In this document: one piece after another, positions 1 through 9,103 of the stretch | How the letters are laid out: each line of letters begins with the position of its first letter | Position numbering within the stretch: position 1 is the stretch's first letter | Source: Muribaculaceae bacterium Isolate-037 (Harlan) | GTDB lineage: Bacteria > Bacteroidota > Bacteroidia > Bacteroidales > Muribaculaceae | Assembly: GCA_003762615.1 (NCBI GenBank) | Contig: RIAZ01000024.1 | Span: forward strand, 1 to 64,000 | Length of the DNA: 64,000 nt | Direction: 5' to 3' | Made by a program: the position numbers and the translations under genes | The notes under the pieces: generated by a model | Told to the model about the DNA's origin: nothing | Databases searched by the model: none | What the model saw: only the letters and a program-made list of their open reading frames with translations

Positions 1-339
1 CTATACATATCAAGAGATCCAAGATTAAAATTGCAGAAATAATTATCAAATACATGTATTTATAAATTTTAACATAATATTCCTACAATTTTAACACTTG
101 AGTCCTTGGTGATATCAGAGTAAACACGGAGAATGTTAGAAAATCTCTGTGCCCTTGGTGCTCTCAGCGGTTCAATATGCATGAAGAAGTATAGCAGATG
201 AATTGTGTGCATCGTGGTGGAATGTGGATAGGTTTAGGGTATATTGTCGGGAATTTATCATTATTTTATGCAGTTGGAGGGCGTTTTATATCAACATATT
301 TTTGAAAGTTTGCTAACTTTGCAAAAGAAATAAGGAAAA
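1..339. other. Intergenic region upstream of lepA
   Basis: No convincing gene was seen in this stretch. Around 94-175 a short phrase occurs twice (CCTTGGTG followed by a TCAG-like end, near 104 and 155). Between the copies, CACGGAGA and TCTCTGTG can pair as a hairpin with one G-U pair. The rest is AT-rich and leads into the lepA promoter. No tRNA or riboswitch pattern was recognised. Confidence 0.5.
314..321 (+). promoter_or_regulatory. Bacteroidota -7 element for lepA
   Basis: TAACTTTG matches the Bacteroidota sigma-ABfr -7 consensus TAnnTTTG and lies 18 bp before the lepA start codon. No clear TTTG -33 box is present at the usual 19-21 bp spacing, so only the -7 half is supported. Confidence 0.5.
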
Positions 340-2127
340 ATGAAAAATATACGCAATTTCTGCATTATCGCTCATATCGACCACGGCAAATCTACGCTTG
401 CCGACCGACTTCTGGAGCGAACGAATACGGTAGCTTCCAAAGATATGGAGGCGCAGGTGCTTGACGACATGGATCTGGAGCGTGAGAGAGGTATCACTAT
501 CAAGAGTCATGCCATACAGATGGATTATGAACTCAATGGTGAGAAATACGTGCTTAACCTTATTGATACTCCGGGACACGTCGATTTCTCGTATGAGGTG
601 TCGCGCTCTATCGCAGCTTGTGAAGGAGCACTGCTGATTGTGGACGCCTCACAAGGTATACAAGCGCAGACAATCTCCAACCTCTATATGGCTATCGACA
701 ACGATCTGGAGATCATTCCGGTGATCAATAAGTGTGACCTCGACAGTGCCAAGCCGGATGAGGTGGAAGATCAGATAGTGGATCTTCTTGGTTGCGACCG
801 GGAGGAGATAATACGCGCCAGTGGCAAGACGGGCATGGGTATTGACGACGTACTGCAGGCTATCGTGGAGAGGGTGCCTGCACCCGAAGGTGATCCGGAG
901 GCTCCCCTTCAGGCTCTGATCTTCGACTCGGTGTTCAACCCATTCCGCGGAATCATAGCATATTTCAAGATTGTCAACGGCACGTTGCGAACAAACGACT
1001 TCGTGAAGTTTGTGTCAACAGGTAAAGAGTATCATGCCGACGAAATCGGCGTGCTCAAACTCGATATGATGCCCAAGAAAGAATTGTCGGCAGGCAACGT
1101 GGGCTATATCATATCGGGAATAAAGACTTCGAAGGAGGTGAAGGTAGGCGATACCATTACCCATGTAAACCGTCCGTGCGAGTCAGCCATAGATGGTTTT
1201 GAGGAGGTGAAGCCTATGGTGTTTGCCGGAGTCTATCCCATTGAGACGGAAGATTTCGAGAATCTTCGTGCATCACTGGAGAAACTTCAGCTTAATGACG
1301 CGTCGCTCACGTTCCAGCCTGAATCATCGGCAGCTCTCGGATTCGGTTTCCGTTGCGGTTTCCTCGGGCTTCTTCACATGGAGATCATTCAGGAACGTCT
1401 CGGACGTGAGTTTGACATGGATGTCATCACTACGGTGCCCAACGTGTCGTATAAGGTATATGACAAGAAGGGGAACGTCACAGAGGTACACAATCCGTCG
1501 GGACTTCTGGAAGCTACCCTCATTGACCATATCGAGGAGCCATATATCCGCGCCACAATTATCACGCAGGCAGATTATATCGGTCCGATTATGACCCTGT
1601 GTCTTAGCAAGAGGGGAGAACTGGTGAAACAGGAATATATCTCCGGCAACCGTATGGAGATCACGTTTGACATGCCTCTCGGAGAGATTGTCATTGACTT
1701 CTACGATAAACTGAAGTCAATATCCAAGGGTTATGCTTCATTTGATTATCATCTGCATGATTTCCGTGAGTCAAAACTTGTGAAACTCGACATACTGTTG
1801 AATGGCGAGAGCGTGGATGCCTTGTCAACGCTCACTCATGCCGACAATGCTGTAAGGTTCGGGCGAAGGATGTGTGAGAAACTGAAGGAGCTGATACCGC
1901 GACAGCAGTTTGATATAGCCATACAGGCGGCAATCGGAGCAAAAATTATAGCGAGGGAGACAATCAAGGCAGTCCGTAAGGACGTGACAGCCAAGTGCTA
2001 CGGAGGTGATATTTCCCGTAAGCGCAAACTGCTTGAGAAGCAGAAGGCGGGTAAGAAGCGCATGAAGCAGATCGGATCGGTGGAAGTGCCGCAGAAGGCA
2101 TTTTTGGCAGTGCTTAAACTTGATTGA
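340..2127 (+). CDS. lepA: Elongation factor 4 (LepA), back-translocating GTPase
   Basis: A 595-residue translational GTPase, the usual family length. LepA binds ribosomes and is thought to help resolve stalled or mistranslocated elongation complexes and to assist 30S assembly. The G domain is at the N-terminus, with the P-loop in AHIDHGKS at residues 10-17, then DTPGHVDF and the NKCDLD guanine-specificity motif. EF-G-like domains follow, and the lysine/arginine-rich LepA-specific C-terminal domain ends the protein (RKRKLLEKQKAGKKRMK). The ATG follows a purine-rich AAGGAAA. The gene is monocistronic here, with a repeat-filled gap before the next gene. It is not next to lepB (signal peptidase) as in Enterobacteria. 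Confidence 0.97.
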   Translation: MKNIRNFCIIAHIDHGKSTLADRLLERTNTVASKDMEAQVLDDMDLERERGITIKSHAIQMDYELNGEKYVLNLIDTPGHVDFSYEVSRSIAACEGALLIVDASQGIQAQTISNLYMAIDNDLEIIPVINKCDLDSAKPDEVEDQIVDLLGCDREEIIRASGKTGMGIDDVLQAIVERVPAPEGDPEAPLQALIFDSVFNPFRGIIAYFKIVNGTLRTNDFVKFVSTGKEYHADEIGVLKLDMMPKKELSAGNVGYIISGIKTSKEVKVGDTITHVNRPCESAIDGFEEVKPMVFAGVYPIETEDFENLRASLEKLQLNDASLTFQPESSAALGFGFRCGFLGLLHMEIIQERLGREFDMDVITTVPNVSYKVYDKKGNVTEVHNPSGLLEATLIDHIEEPYIRATIITQADYIGPIMTLCLSKRGELVKQEYISGNRMEITFDMPLGEIVIDFYDKLKSISKGYASFDYHLHDFRESKLVKLDILLNGESVDALSTLTHADNAVRFGRRMCEKLKELIPRQQFDIAIQAAIGAKIIARETIKAVRKDVTAKCYGGDISRKRKLLEKQKAGKKRMKQIGSVEVPQKAFLAVLKLD

Positions 2128-2137
2128 GGGTAGGAGT

Positions 2138-2257
2138 GTTTATAGTGTATAGTTTAAGGTTTATAGTTTATGGCTTAGGTTTATGGTTTAGGTTTTAAGG
2201 TTTATCAACCATCAACTATCAACCATAAACTATAAACCATATACCATCAACCATCAA
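2138..2257. repeat. Intergenic palindromic repeat of 7-nt units, copy A
   Basis: The left half is built from TTTATAG, TTTAAGG and TTTATGG units; the right half carries the complementary CCATAAA and CTATAAA units, with CCATCAA variants. The two halves could fold into one long AU-rich hairpin. The same design recurs at 12087-12200 and 32411-32537. This copy lacks the inner AGATTC/GAATCT hairpin found in the other two. Confidence 0.75.
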
Positions 2258-2269
2258 TAATCTGAAAAT

Positions 2270-2752
2270 ATGAATATAGGCGACAAGATGCCCGATCTTC
2301 TCGGGAAAGACAGCAACGGCAATGATGTGCGACTATCGTCGTTTCCTGCCGGAATGAAATTTATAATATATTTTTATCCGAAAGACAGCACTCCGGGGTG
2401 CACGGCAGAGGCTATCAACTTCCGCAACAATTACGATAATTTCCTACAGATGGGTTATCAGGTGATCGGCATAAGTAAGGATTCGGAGGCAAGTCATCAG
2501 CGTTTCGCTGAGAAACAGTGTCTGCCGTTCCCATTGGTTGCCGACACCGACACCTCGCTCTGTCAGGCTGCCGGAGTGTGGCGTCAGAAGAAGATGGCAG
2601 GTCGGGAATATATGGGCATTGTCCGAACCACGTTTGTGTGTGATCATGACGGCACAGTGACCGATGTCGTAGAGAAAGTCAAGACGAAACTTGCCGCCGA
2701 GCAGCTATTCGCTCTGCTTGACGGAAGGGGAGGCATCAATCCCGCGCCCTGA
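2270..2752 (+). CDS. bcp: Thioredoxin-dependent thiol peroxidase, Bcp/PrxQ type
   Basis: A 160-residue cytoplasmic peroxiredoxin that reduces hydrogen peroxide and organic hydroperoxides. The peroxidatic cysteine is Cys44 in TPGCT, and the AhpC/TSA fold is visible from the YFYPKDSTPGCT and GISKDS segments. Many Bcp proteins have a resolving cysteine five residues later; here that position is Ile49. Cys84 and Cys98 are the other visible cysteines and could take over, or the enzyme may work in a 1-Cys manner; that is inference. The gene stands alone between a repeat element upstream and a hairpin downstream. Confidence 0.93.
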   Translation: MNIGDKMPDLLGKDSNGNDVRLSSFPAGMKFIIYFYPKDSTPGCTAEAINFRNNYDNFLQMGYQVIGISKDSEASHQRFAEKQCLPFPLVADTDTSLCQAAGVWRQKKMAGREYMGIVRTTFVCDHDGTVTDVVEKVKTKLAAEQLFALLDGRGGINPAP

Positions 2753-2770
2753 TCCACCACTGCATTATCA

Positions 2771-2819
2771 TCCCTGCCGGCACCCTTTATGAGACGGGGT
2801 CTTATTCCGGCGGGGATTT
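2771..2819 (+). terminator. Stem-loop downstream of bcp
   Basis: TCCCTGCCGG (2771-2780) pairs with CCGGCGGGGA (2807-2816) over ten base pairs with one G-U. It lies about 20 bp after the bcp stop codon. The following T run is short (ATTTG), so termination is plausible but not certain. Confidence 0.5.
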
Positions 2820-2931
2820 GCCATTTGAGAAACACACTCCGGGGAAACACCCCTTTCTTTAGGAACACACGTCTCCACGGAGATAAATTTATATCTGCTT
2901 ATCTTAATCTTAATGGCGGCGGCGACGTCGC

Positions 2932-4326
2932 ATGATTGCTATGTCAAACGTATTCTATACTGCGCGCAAAACAATAAAGAATCTTACGCAAGGGGGAAAT
3001 GCCCTTCTCGTGGCGACCGGACTCGCGCTGCTGGTAGTCAATCTCCCATTCCTGCATGATTTCTATAATTCGCTCTGGACTCATGAACTTGCCCTTCAGG
3101 TGGGCAGTTTCAATCTCTTCAGTCATCATGGGCACCCTATGAGCATAATGGCGTTTATCAATGATGCACTTATGGCAGTATTTTTCTTCTCTGTCGGTCT
3201 TGAGATAAAGAGGGAGGTTCTGGTAGGCGAATTGTCGTCGTTCCGTCAGGCATTACTCCCGGTAGTGGCTGCTTTGGGTGGCATGGTGGTGCCTGTGGCA
3301 ATATTTTTCCTTATCGGGCACGGCAGCGACTATATCGGAGGAGCCGCCATACCCATGGCGACCGATATAGCCTTCTCTCTTGGAGTGCTTGCTATGCTTG
3401 GCAACCGAGTGCCTATAAGCCTTAAGATATTTCTCACCACGCTTGCCGTAGTTGACGATATAGGGGGCATACTTGTCATTGCCATATTCTACAGCTCTGA
3501 TATAAATTACTGGATGCTGCTTGGGGCTGGCGGTCTGCTTGCCATACTCGCCCTCGGTGGCAGAATGGCGATACAGAGCAAGGTGTTCTATCTCGGTATC
3601 GGTGCATTCATCTGGTTCCTTTTCCTTAATGCGGGTATTCATCCCACTATTGCCGGAGTTCTGATAGCTTTCTGTGTGCCGGCAAAGCCTGTGTATGCCC
3701 CCAAGAAATACGTTAAGACAATACGTAAGAATATCAGTCTGTTCAAGCAGGAGGATGAGGAGAAACTCACATCGCGCACCATACTGACGAAAGACCAGAT
3801 GAACTGGCTGAAGGAGATAGAGTCGGCTTCCGATAAGGTTATATCCCCGCTTCAGGATATGGAGGATTCTCTGCATCCGGTGGTGAACTACATTATAGTA
3901 CCGCTCTTTGCCTTTGCCAATGCCGGTATATATTTCGGCGACCTTAAGCTTTCCGCCCTGTTTGACGGTGTTGCGCCGGCCATCATCATAGGATTGGTGG
4001 TAGGCAAGTTCTTGGGCATATTCCTGTTTACGTGGTTTTGCATAAAATTGAAATGGGCACCGATGCCCGAGTCAAGCAATTTCCGTCAGCTTGCGGCAGT
4101 GTCTATGTTGGGCGGTATCGGTTTCACTGTGTCGCTCTTCATAGCCAACCTGTCGTTTGGCACGGGCGACCCATATATGAGCGCGATTCTTAACAATGCA
4201 AAACTGGGCATCCTTGTCGGCTCTTTTCTTGCCGGATTCCTTGGCTGGTTGCTTCTTTATCTCACTCTTCCAAAAGAGAATCGCACTCTGCCTGGAGATG
4301 GAGAGGAAGAAGATGATGGAAAATGA
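2932..4326 (+). CDS. nhaA: Na+/H+ antiporter NhaA
   Basis: A 464-residue inner-membrane antiporter exchanging Na+ (or Li+) for H+ for pH and sodium homeostasis. Typical NhaA features are the SVGLEIKREVLVGEL stretch, the DIAFSLGVLAMLG helix, and the paired ion-binding aspartates in VVDDIGGILVIAIFY. It is longer than E. coli NhaA (388 residues) because of a hydrophilic insert of about 60 residues between two helices (about residues 255-315, rich in K, E and D) and an acidic tail. Two starts are possible, 2932 and 2941, in the same frame. It reads as a single-gene unit. Confidence 0.95.
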   Translation: MIAMSNVFYTARKTIKNLTQGGNALLVATGLALLVVNLPFLHDFYNSLWTHELALQVGSFNLFSHHGHPMSIMAFINDALMAVFFFSVGLEIKREVLVGELSSFRQALLPVVAALGGMVVPVAIFFLIGHGSDYIGGAAIPMATDIAFSLGVLAMLGNRVPISLKIFLTTLAVVDDIGGILVIAIFYSSDINYWMLLGAGGLLAILALGGRMAIQSKVFYLGIGAFIWFLFLNAGIHPTIAGVLIAFCVPAKPVYAPKKYVKTIRKNISLFKQEDEEKLTSRTILTKDQMNWLKEIESASDKVISPLQDMEDSLHPVVNYIIVPLFAFANAGIYFGDLKLSALFDGVAPAIIIGLVVGKFLGIFLFTWFCIKLKWAPMPESSNFRQLAAVSMLGGIGFTVSLFIANLSFGTGDPYMSAILNNAKLGILVGSFLAGFLGWLLLYLTLPKENRTLPGDGEEEDDGK

Positions 4327-4390
4327 CAGTCAAATGACGCCCGAGGGATAAAATTTTTCGCAAATATGCCAAATAATCAGAATTATTTCA

Positions 4391-4398
4391 TAAATTTG
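4391..4398 (+). promoter_or_regulatory. Bacteroidota -7 element for the PAP2 gene
   Basis: TAAATTTG fits TAnnTTTG exactly and lies 55 bp before the start at 4453. No TTTG was found at the expected upstream distance. Confidence 0.45.
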
Positions 4399-4452
4399 CA
4401 AAAGAGAAAATGCAAATAAATTTCATAACTAACGACCTAACGATTTGAAACC

Positions 4453-5169
4453 ATGATTGAATATCTGATGAATTTGGATACAGAGGTTTTTTTATTCCTG
4501 CATTCCGGGCAAAATGCGTTCTGGGATATTGCCATGAAAATGGCAAGCGGACGCCTCATCTGGGCAGGAATGTATCTTGTCATGATCTATGCTATGCTGC
4601 GCACGTTTGGCTGGCGCACAACGGTAGTCATGACCCTTATGGCAATTGTGGCGGTGGGTGCCGCCGACCAGATATGCGCGAGTGTGCTGCGTCCGATATT
4701 TGAGCGTCTTCGTCCATCAAATCTTGACAATCCACTTTCTGCGATGGTAAGGGTGGTTGATGGCTACAGGAGTGGAGCCTACGGATTTCCATCCTGTCAT
4801 GCCGCCAATACGTTTGCCCTTGCCACTGTGATGTCGATGCTCTTTTTCCGCAGGCGGTTCACGTTCTTCATAATATTTTGGGCATTGCTCAATTGCTATT
4901 CGAGGATATATCTCGGTGTGCACTATCCGGGAGATCTTATGGCCGGCATAATAATAGGTATACTCTGCGGCATGATATTCTTCCTTGTCGGCAGACTGTG
5001 GATCAACTATTGGCCCGGATGCAAGATACCCGGAGCGCATGACCATGTGCGCAAGGTGGAGTTCAATGGAGGGTGGCCCATATATTATCGTCCGGTAGAT
5101 CTTGTCATAATAGCCGGTGTGCTCACGATGATCTCGATTCTTATCTGCGCCGCTTCAATATTCGTCTGA
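4453..5169 (+). CDS. PAP2-family membrane phosphatase
   Basis: A 238-residue polytopic membrane protein of the type 2 phosphatidic acid phosphatase superfamily, which removes phosphate from lipid phosphates such as undecaprenyl pyrophosphate or phosphatidylglycerol phosphate. Three motifs are present: FERLRPSN (motif 1), FPSCHAAN (motif 2) and SRIYLGVHYPGD (motif 3) with the catalytic histidine. Motif 2 is normally PSGH; here Cys replaces Gly. About five or six hydrophobic helices are visible, and the last one (about residues 215-238) follows a short soluble loop. The substrate cannot be assigned from sequence; undecaprenyl-PP phosphatase is one possibility. It is convergent with the acyl-CoA dehydrogenase gene. 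Confidence 0.85.
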   Translation: MIEYLMNLDTEVFLFLHSGQNAFWDIAMKMASGRLIWAGMYLVMIYAMLRTFGWRTTVVMTLMAIVAVGAADQICASVLRPIFERLRPSNLDNPLSAMVRVVDGYRSGAYGFPSCHAANTFALATVMSMLFFRRRFTFFIIFWALLNCYSRIYLGVHYPGDLMAGIIIGILCGMIFFLVGRLWINYWPGCKIPGAHDHVRKVEFNGGWPIYYRPVDLVIIAGVLTMISILICAASIFV

Positions 5170-5189
5170 AAAGATGCGATCTTCATAAG

Positions 5190-5224
5190 TGAAAAAATGG
5201 ACGTCTGCCAATTGGCGGACGTCC
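5190..5224 (-). terminator. Terminator for the etfBA-acd unit, possibly bidirectional
   Basis: GGACGTCTGCC (5199-5209) pairs with GGCGGACGTCC (5214-5224) over 11 bp with one G-U, with an AATT loop. On the minus strand the stem is followed by a T run (ATTTTTTC), the layout of an intrinsic terminator for the leftward operon. A second stem lies closer to the gene, at 5268-5278 with 5300-5310 (TGAAGTTGCCG pairing with CGGCAACTTCA). Confidence 0.75.
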
Positions 5225-5334
5225 TTCTTATTAACGGATCTGAATTAAAATGGAATGTTGTATGTGCTGAAGTTGCCGAAATTCAATGTGTCGGATATCC
5301 GGCAACTTCATTATTTAATCAGATTATGATTCTT

Positions 5335-7035
5335 TCAATAGAGATAGTCGCTGATCTGCTCGGGACGGAAGTTGCCGATGAAAGATGCGTGTTTCTCCAC
5401 TTCTGCCTGACCGTACTTGACGTAAACTACGAGAGATTTGTGGAACTCCTCGTTTCTCTCGGCATCTTCAAGAAGGAGATAGCCCATGATGATATGTCCT
5501 GCCATCTCCACGAGGCGACGAGCCATGAAGTCGTGATACTTGGTGTCTTCCACGCCCATCACTGCCTGAACGGCATCAGCATACTGCTGAGTCATGAATA
5601 CGAGAGTATTCTTGATTGCCTCATTTGCCGGACTAACCTCCTGTGCCTCAAATTCGCGAATCTTGTTGAGATAAGTGCCGGTGGTGACGTGGCGGATAGC
5701 CGCTACCACCTGAAGCTGAGTCGTGCCCTCATATATTGACGTGATACGTGCGTCGCGGTAGATGCGCTCGCAGGCATAATCCTTCATGAAACCTGAGCCA
5801 CCGTGAATCTGGATACAGTCGTAGGCGTTCTGGTTGCAATATTCGGAAGTCATGCCCTTTGCAAGGGGAGTGAAGGCATCAGCCAGACGGCTGTAGTATT
5901 TCTGTTCCTTCTTCTCCTCAAGGGTAAGAGGACGCTCTTTTGCGATGTCGTCATAGATTTTATACATGTCGACAAAACGAGTGCAGGCATATAGAAGCGC
6001 ACGCGAAGCGTCGAGCTTGGCTTTCATCACGGAGAGGATTTCAGCCACGGCGGGGAACTCGATGATTGCCTTGCCAAACTGCATACGCTCCTTGGCATAT
6101 CCGAGAGCCTCACGATAGGCAGCTTCGCTGATACCGACCGACTGTGCGGCGATGCCGAGACGGGCACCGTTCATGAGTGCCATCACGTATTTGATAAGAC
6201 CGAGACGGGTGCTGCCTACGAGTTCGGCAGGAGCATCCTTATATACGAGTTCGCAAGTGGGGCTACCCTTGATACCCATCTTGTTCTCGATACGGCGGAC
6301 TGTGACGCCCCCGTTACGCTTGTCGTAGATGAACATGGAAAGACCGCGGCCATCCTTCGAGCCCTCCTCAGAGCGTGCAAGCACCAGGTGGATATCGCTG
6401 TCACCGTTGGTGATGAAGCGTTTCACGCCGTTGAGCACCCAAGAGCCGTCTTCCTTCTTGGAAGCCTTCAGCATTACCGACTGAAGGTCGGAGCCGGCAT
6501 CAGGCTCGGTGAGGTCCATCGACATTGTCTCTCCCTCGCATACGCGGGTGATATATTTCATCTTCTGTTCCTCGTTGGCAAACTCATATATGGTCTCTGC
6601 GCAGTCCTGAAGACCCCAAAGGTTCTCAAATCCGGCATCAGCACGGCTCACCATGTCGGCAGCCATGATATAGGGGGTGATGGGGAAGTTGAGACCGCCG
6701 AGACGACGGGGCATCGACATGCCCATCAGCCCTGCCTTGCGGCAGGCATCGAGGTTGCGTGCAGTGCCGGAAGCATATTCCACGTGTCCGTTTTTCACTA
6801 CCGGACCCTCATGGTCAACGTCCTCGGCATTCTCCGCGATAACGTTTGCACAGATGTCGCCCACGATTTCGAGCACACGGTCATAGCTGTCCATGGCATC
6901 CTCGAAATTCTGGGGAGCATAGTCATATTTGTCGGCGTCGGCAAAGTTTCTCTCTTTCAGATCCACGATCTTCTCCATCATCGGATGGTTGAGATAGTGT
7001 TTCAAAGAGTCGTTGTCATTATAGAAATTAGCCAT
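5335..7035 (-). CDS. Acyl-CoA dehydrogenase, ETF-linked
   Basis: A 566-residue FAD-dependent acyl-CoA dehydrogenase that introduces an alpha,beta double bond into acyl-CoA and passes electrons to the ETF encoded just upstream. Acyl-CoA dehydrogenase features include TEPDAGSD in the middle domain, the FAD/adenine region QIHGGSGFMKDY, and the catalytic glutamate in ITSIYEGTTQLQ. It is longer than the roughly 380-residue short-chain enzymes, with about 150 extra C-terminal residues resembling the FadE-like long forms. The start codon overlaps the etfA stop (TAATG), so translation is probably coupled. Chain-length preference cannot be read from sequence. Confidence 0.93.
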   Translation of the reverse strand: MANFYNDNDSLKHYLNHPMMEKIVDLKERNFADADKYDYAPQNFEDAMDSYDRVLEIVGDICANVIAENAEDVDHEGPVVKNGHVEYASGTARNLDACRKAGLMGMSMPRRLGGLNFPITPYIMAADMVSRADAGFENLWGLQDCAETIYEFANEEQKMKYITRVCEGETMSMDLTEPDAGSDLQSVMLKASKKEDGSWVLNGVKRFITNGDSDIHLVLARSEEGSKDGRGLSMFIYDKRNGGVTVRRIENKMGIKGSPTCELVYKDAPAELVGSTRLGLIKYVMALMNGARLGIAAQSVGISEAAYREALGYAKERMQFGKAIIEFPAVAEILSVMKAKLDASRALLYACTRFVDMYKIYDDIAKERPLTLEEKKEQKYYSRLADAFTPLAKGMTSEYCNQNAYDCIQIHGGSGFMKDYACERIYRDARITSIYEGTTQLQVVAAIRHVTTGTYLNKIREFEAQEVSPANEAIKNTLVFMTQQYADAVQAVMGVEDTKYHDFMARRLVEMAGHIIMGYLLLEDAERNEEFHKSLVVYVKYGQAEVEKHASFIGNFRPEQISDYLY

Positions 7036-8063
7036 TATTTTGAATTCTTTTTGTAATACTTGATAAGTTTAGGAAGAACGTCCTCAATCTTGCCTGTGAT
7101 CACATAATCGGCGATTGTGTTGATCGGAGCGTTAGGATCGGAGTTGACGGAGATGATTATTGAGGAATCCTGCATTCCGGCTATGTGCTGGATCTGTCCG
7201 GATATGCCGCAAGCGATGTAGAGCTTCGGACGGACGGTGACGCCTGTCTGACCGATCTGACGGTCATGGTCAGCCCAGCCAGCATCCACGGCAGCACGGC
7301 TTGCGCCCACTTCTGCGCCGAGAGTGTCAGCGAGTTGCTGCAGGAGCTCGAAATTCTCCTTACTTCCCATGCCATAGCCGCCGGCAACGATGATGGGGCT
7401 TCCTTTGAGGTTCACCTTTGATTTCTCCACGTGGCGATCGATGATCTCAACCACGAAATCCTCAGGACGGGTGTAGGCGTTTACGTCCTTATTGATGATT
7501 TCTCCTTTATAGTTGGAGTCGACAGCCTCTTTCTTCATGACACCCTCACGGACAGTAGCCATCTGCGGACGGCAGTCAGGATTCACGATGGTGGCTACGA
7601 TGTTGCCGCCGAAAGCCGGACGTATCTGATAAAGGAGATCCTTATATTCTTTGCCTGTCTTGACGTCGGTGTAGTCTCCGATCTCGAGAGAGGTGCAGTC
7701 AGCGGTCAGACCGCTGTGGAGAGCTGACGACACACGCGGACCGAGGTCACGACCGATTGAGGTCGCACCCATGAAAGCGATGCGCGGCTGTATCTCCTTG
7801 AAAAGGTTGATGAGGATAGATGAATGGGGGAGGGAGGTATATGGATAAAGACGAGAGTCTTCAAATTTGTAAACTGTGTCTACGCCGTATGGAAGGATCT
7901 GCTTTTCAATATCCTTCATATTGTCGCCGGCAACCACAGCCTCGAGTTTGATCCCGAGTTTGTTGGCGAGCTGACGTCCTTTGGTAAGAAGCTCCAAGCT
8001 AACGTCGGCGACTTTGCCGTCTTCATATTCGCAATAGACGATAAGATTATTTTTGTCTGCCAT
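7035..8063 (-). CDS. etfA: Electron transfer flavoprotein alpha subunit
   Basis: A 342-residue FAD-binding ETF alpha subunit. It forms a heterodimer with the beta subunit encoded upstream and carries electrons to or from the acyl-CoA dehydrogenase encoded downstream. The C-terminal FAD domain is clear: GGYGMGSKENFELLQQLA, GASRAAVDAGW, the QIGQTGVTVRPKLYIACGISG signature region, and SVNSDPNAPI. The N-terminal half has the nucleotide-binding-like ETF fold. A 58-bp gap separates it from etfB, and its stop overlaps the next start by one base. Confidence 0.95.
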   Translation of the reverse strand: MADKNNLIVYCEYEDGKVADVSLELLTKGRQLANKLGIKLEAVVAGDNMKDIEKQILPYGVDTVYKFEDSRLYPYTSLPHSSILINLFKEIQPRIAFMGATSIGRDLGPRVSSALHSGLTADCTSLEIGDYTDVKTGKEYKDLLYQIRPAFGGNIVATIVNPDCRPQMATVREGVMKKEAVDSNYKGEIINKDVNAYTRPEDFVVEIIDRHVEKSKVNLKGSPIIVAGGYGMGSKENFELLQQLADTLGAEVGASRAAVDAGWADHDRQIGQTGVTVRPKLYIACGISGQIQHIAGMQDSSIIISVNSDPNAPINTIADYVITGKIEDVLPKLIKYYKKNSK

Positions 8064-8121
8064 GAGTTCAGATGTTTTCTATTGTTGATTTTAGGAGAGC
8101 ATAATCCGGAAATAATAAGGA

Positions 8122-8991
8122 TCAGCCGATAGTGTGGTTAGCGATAAGGTCAACGATCAGAGCCTCCAGCTCCTCGTCGTTGTTTTCGATTCTGCGTGCT
8201 TCTTTAGCAGTGAACACTACATTCTCGATAGACTTCACCTTTGTGGGCGAGCCTGCGAGACCACACTGAGCGAGGTCAGCATCGACAGTGGCTGCATTCC
8301 ATTCGCCGATTGAGAGATAAGGACGTTTCTCGATAAATTCCTTTTTAGCCTCATCGGCAGCCACTTCAGAAGGCACGGCTGCATATTTGAATTTCTGGAG
8401 TGCCTTAGCGTTGCGCGGACGGCAGTCAGGCGCAGAGTTGTTGACAGTAACTACGAGCGGCATCTTTGCCTTGACAGTCTCAACGCCGCTTTCAATGCGC
8501 CGCTTCACTACAACCTCGCCATTGTCGGCACTGATGATCTCCTCTGCGTAAGTGATCTGCGGGATTCCGAGTTTTTCGGCAATCTGCGGACCCACCTGTG
8601 CGGTGTCGCCGTCAATAGCCTGACGTCCGCCAATTATTATGTCGAAATTGCCGATCTTCCTTACTGCTGCGCTGAGAGCGTATGAAGTGGCGAGCGTGTC
8701 GCTTCCTGCGAATGCTCTGTCGGAAAGCACGACACCGCCGTCAGCACCACGGAACATTCCTTCGCGGATGATTTCAGCGGCACGTGCCGGACCCATTGTC
8801 AGGACAGTGACTTTACTTCCGGGGTAGAGGTCTTTCAATCTGAGTGCCTGCTCGAGAGCGTTGAGGTCTTCAGGATTGAAGATTGCCGGGAGGGCGGCAC
8901 GATTGATGGTGCCGTCAGCCTTCATGGCGTCTTTCCCTACATTGCGGGTATCAGGTACTTGCTTTGCGAGTACAATGATATTTAAGCTCAT
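8122..8991 (-). CDS. etfB: Electron transfer flavoprotein beta subunit
   Basis: A 289-residue ETF beta subunit, first gene of the etfB-etfA-acd operon. The start MSLNIIVLAKQVPDT matches the conserved ETF beta N-terminus, so the ATG at 8991 is preferred over an in-frame ATG 54 bp upstream that would add a basic, unconserved tail. Other family features are the GPARAAEIIREGMFRGAD segment and the GRQAIDGDTAQVGP motif. Together with etfA and the dehydrogenase it suggests a fatty-acyl or butyryl-CoA redox step. Coupling to bifurcation or to a quinone reductase cannot be decided here. Confidence 0.95.
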   Translation of the reverse strand: MSLNIIVLAKQVPDTRNVGKDAMKADGTINRAALPAIFNPEDLNALEQALRLKDLYPGSKVTVLTMGPARAAEIIREGMFRGADGGVVLSDRAFAGSDTLATSYALSAAVRKIGNFDIIIGGRQAIDGDTAQVGPQIAEKLGIPQITYAEEIISADNGEVVVKRRIESGVETVKAKMPLVVTVNNSAPDCRPRNAKALQKFKYAAVPSEVAADEAKKEFIEKRPYLSIGEWNAATVDADLAQCGLAGSPTKVKSIENVVFTAKEARRIENNDEELEALIVDLIANHTIG

Positions 8992-9042
8992 ATAGATGGA
9001 ATTTATGGTTTGTTTTTGTTGTTTCGATATTAATTTACGTGG

Positions 9043-9050
9043 CAAAGTTA
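9043..9050 (-). promoter_or_regulatory. -7 element for the etfBA-acd operon
   Basis: On the minus strand the sequence is TAACTTTG, an exact TAnnTTTG match, 51 bp before the preferred etfB start. A TTTG lies upstream but at a 24-bp spacing, longer than usual. Confidence 0.5.
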
Positions 9051-9103
9051 CTAAAAAAAGTTTAAAAACACCTACAAACGGAGCTTTCTTGTTTGCAGAT
9101 ATG

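Noticed and set aside
94..175. Possible tRNA or structured RNA upstream of lepA
   Set aside because: The hairpin is short and no cloverleaf, anticodon arm or CCA end could be traced. It is kept only as a local repeat.
5197..5739. A 180-codon plus-strand ORF at the end of the acyl-CoA dehydrogenase gene
   Set aside because: It lies opposite the well-supported dehydrogenase gene and covers the terminator hairpins. No protein-like motif was seen, so it is an antisense shadow.
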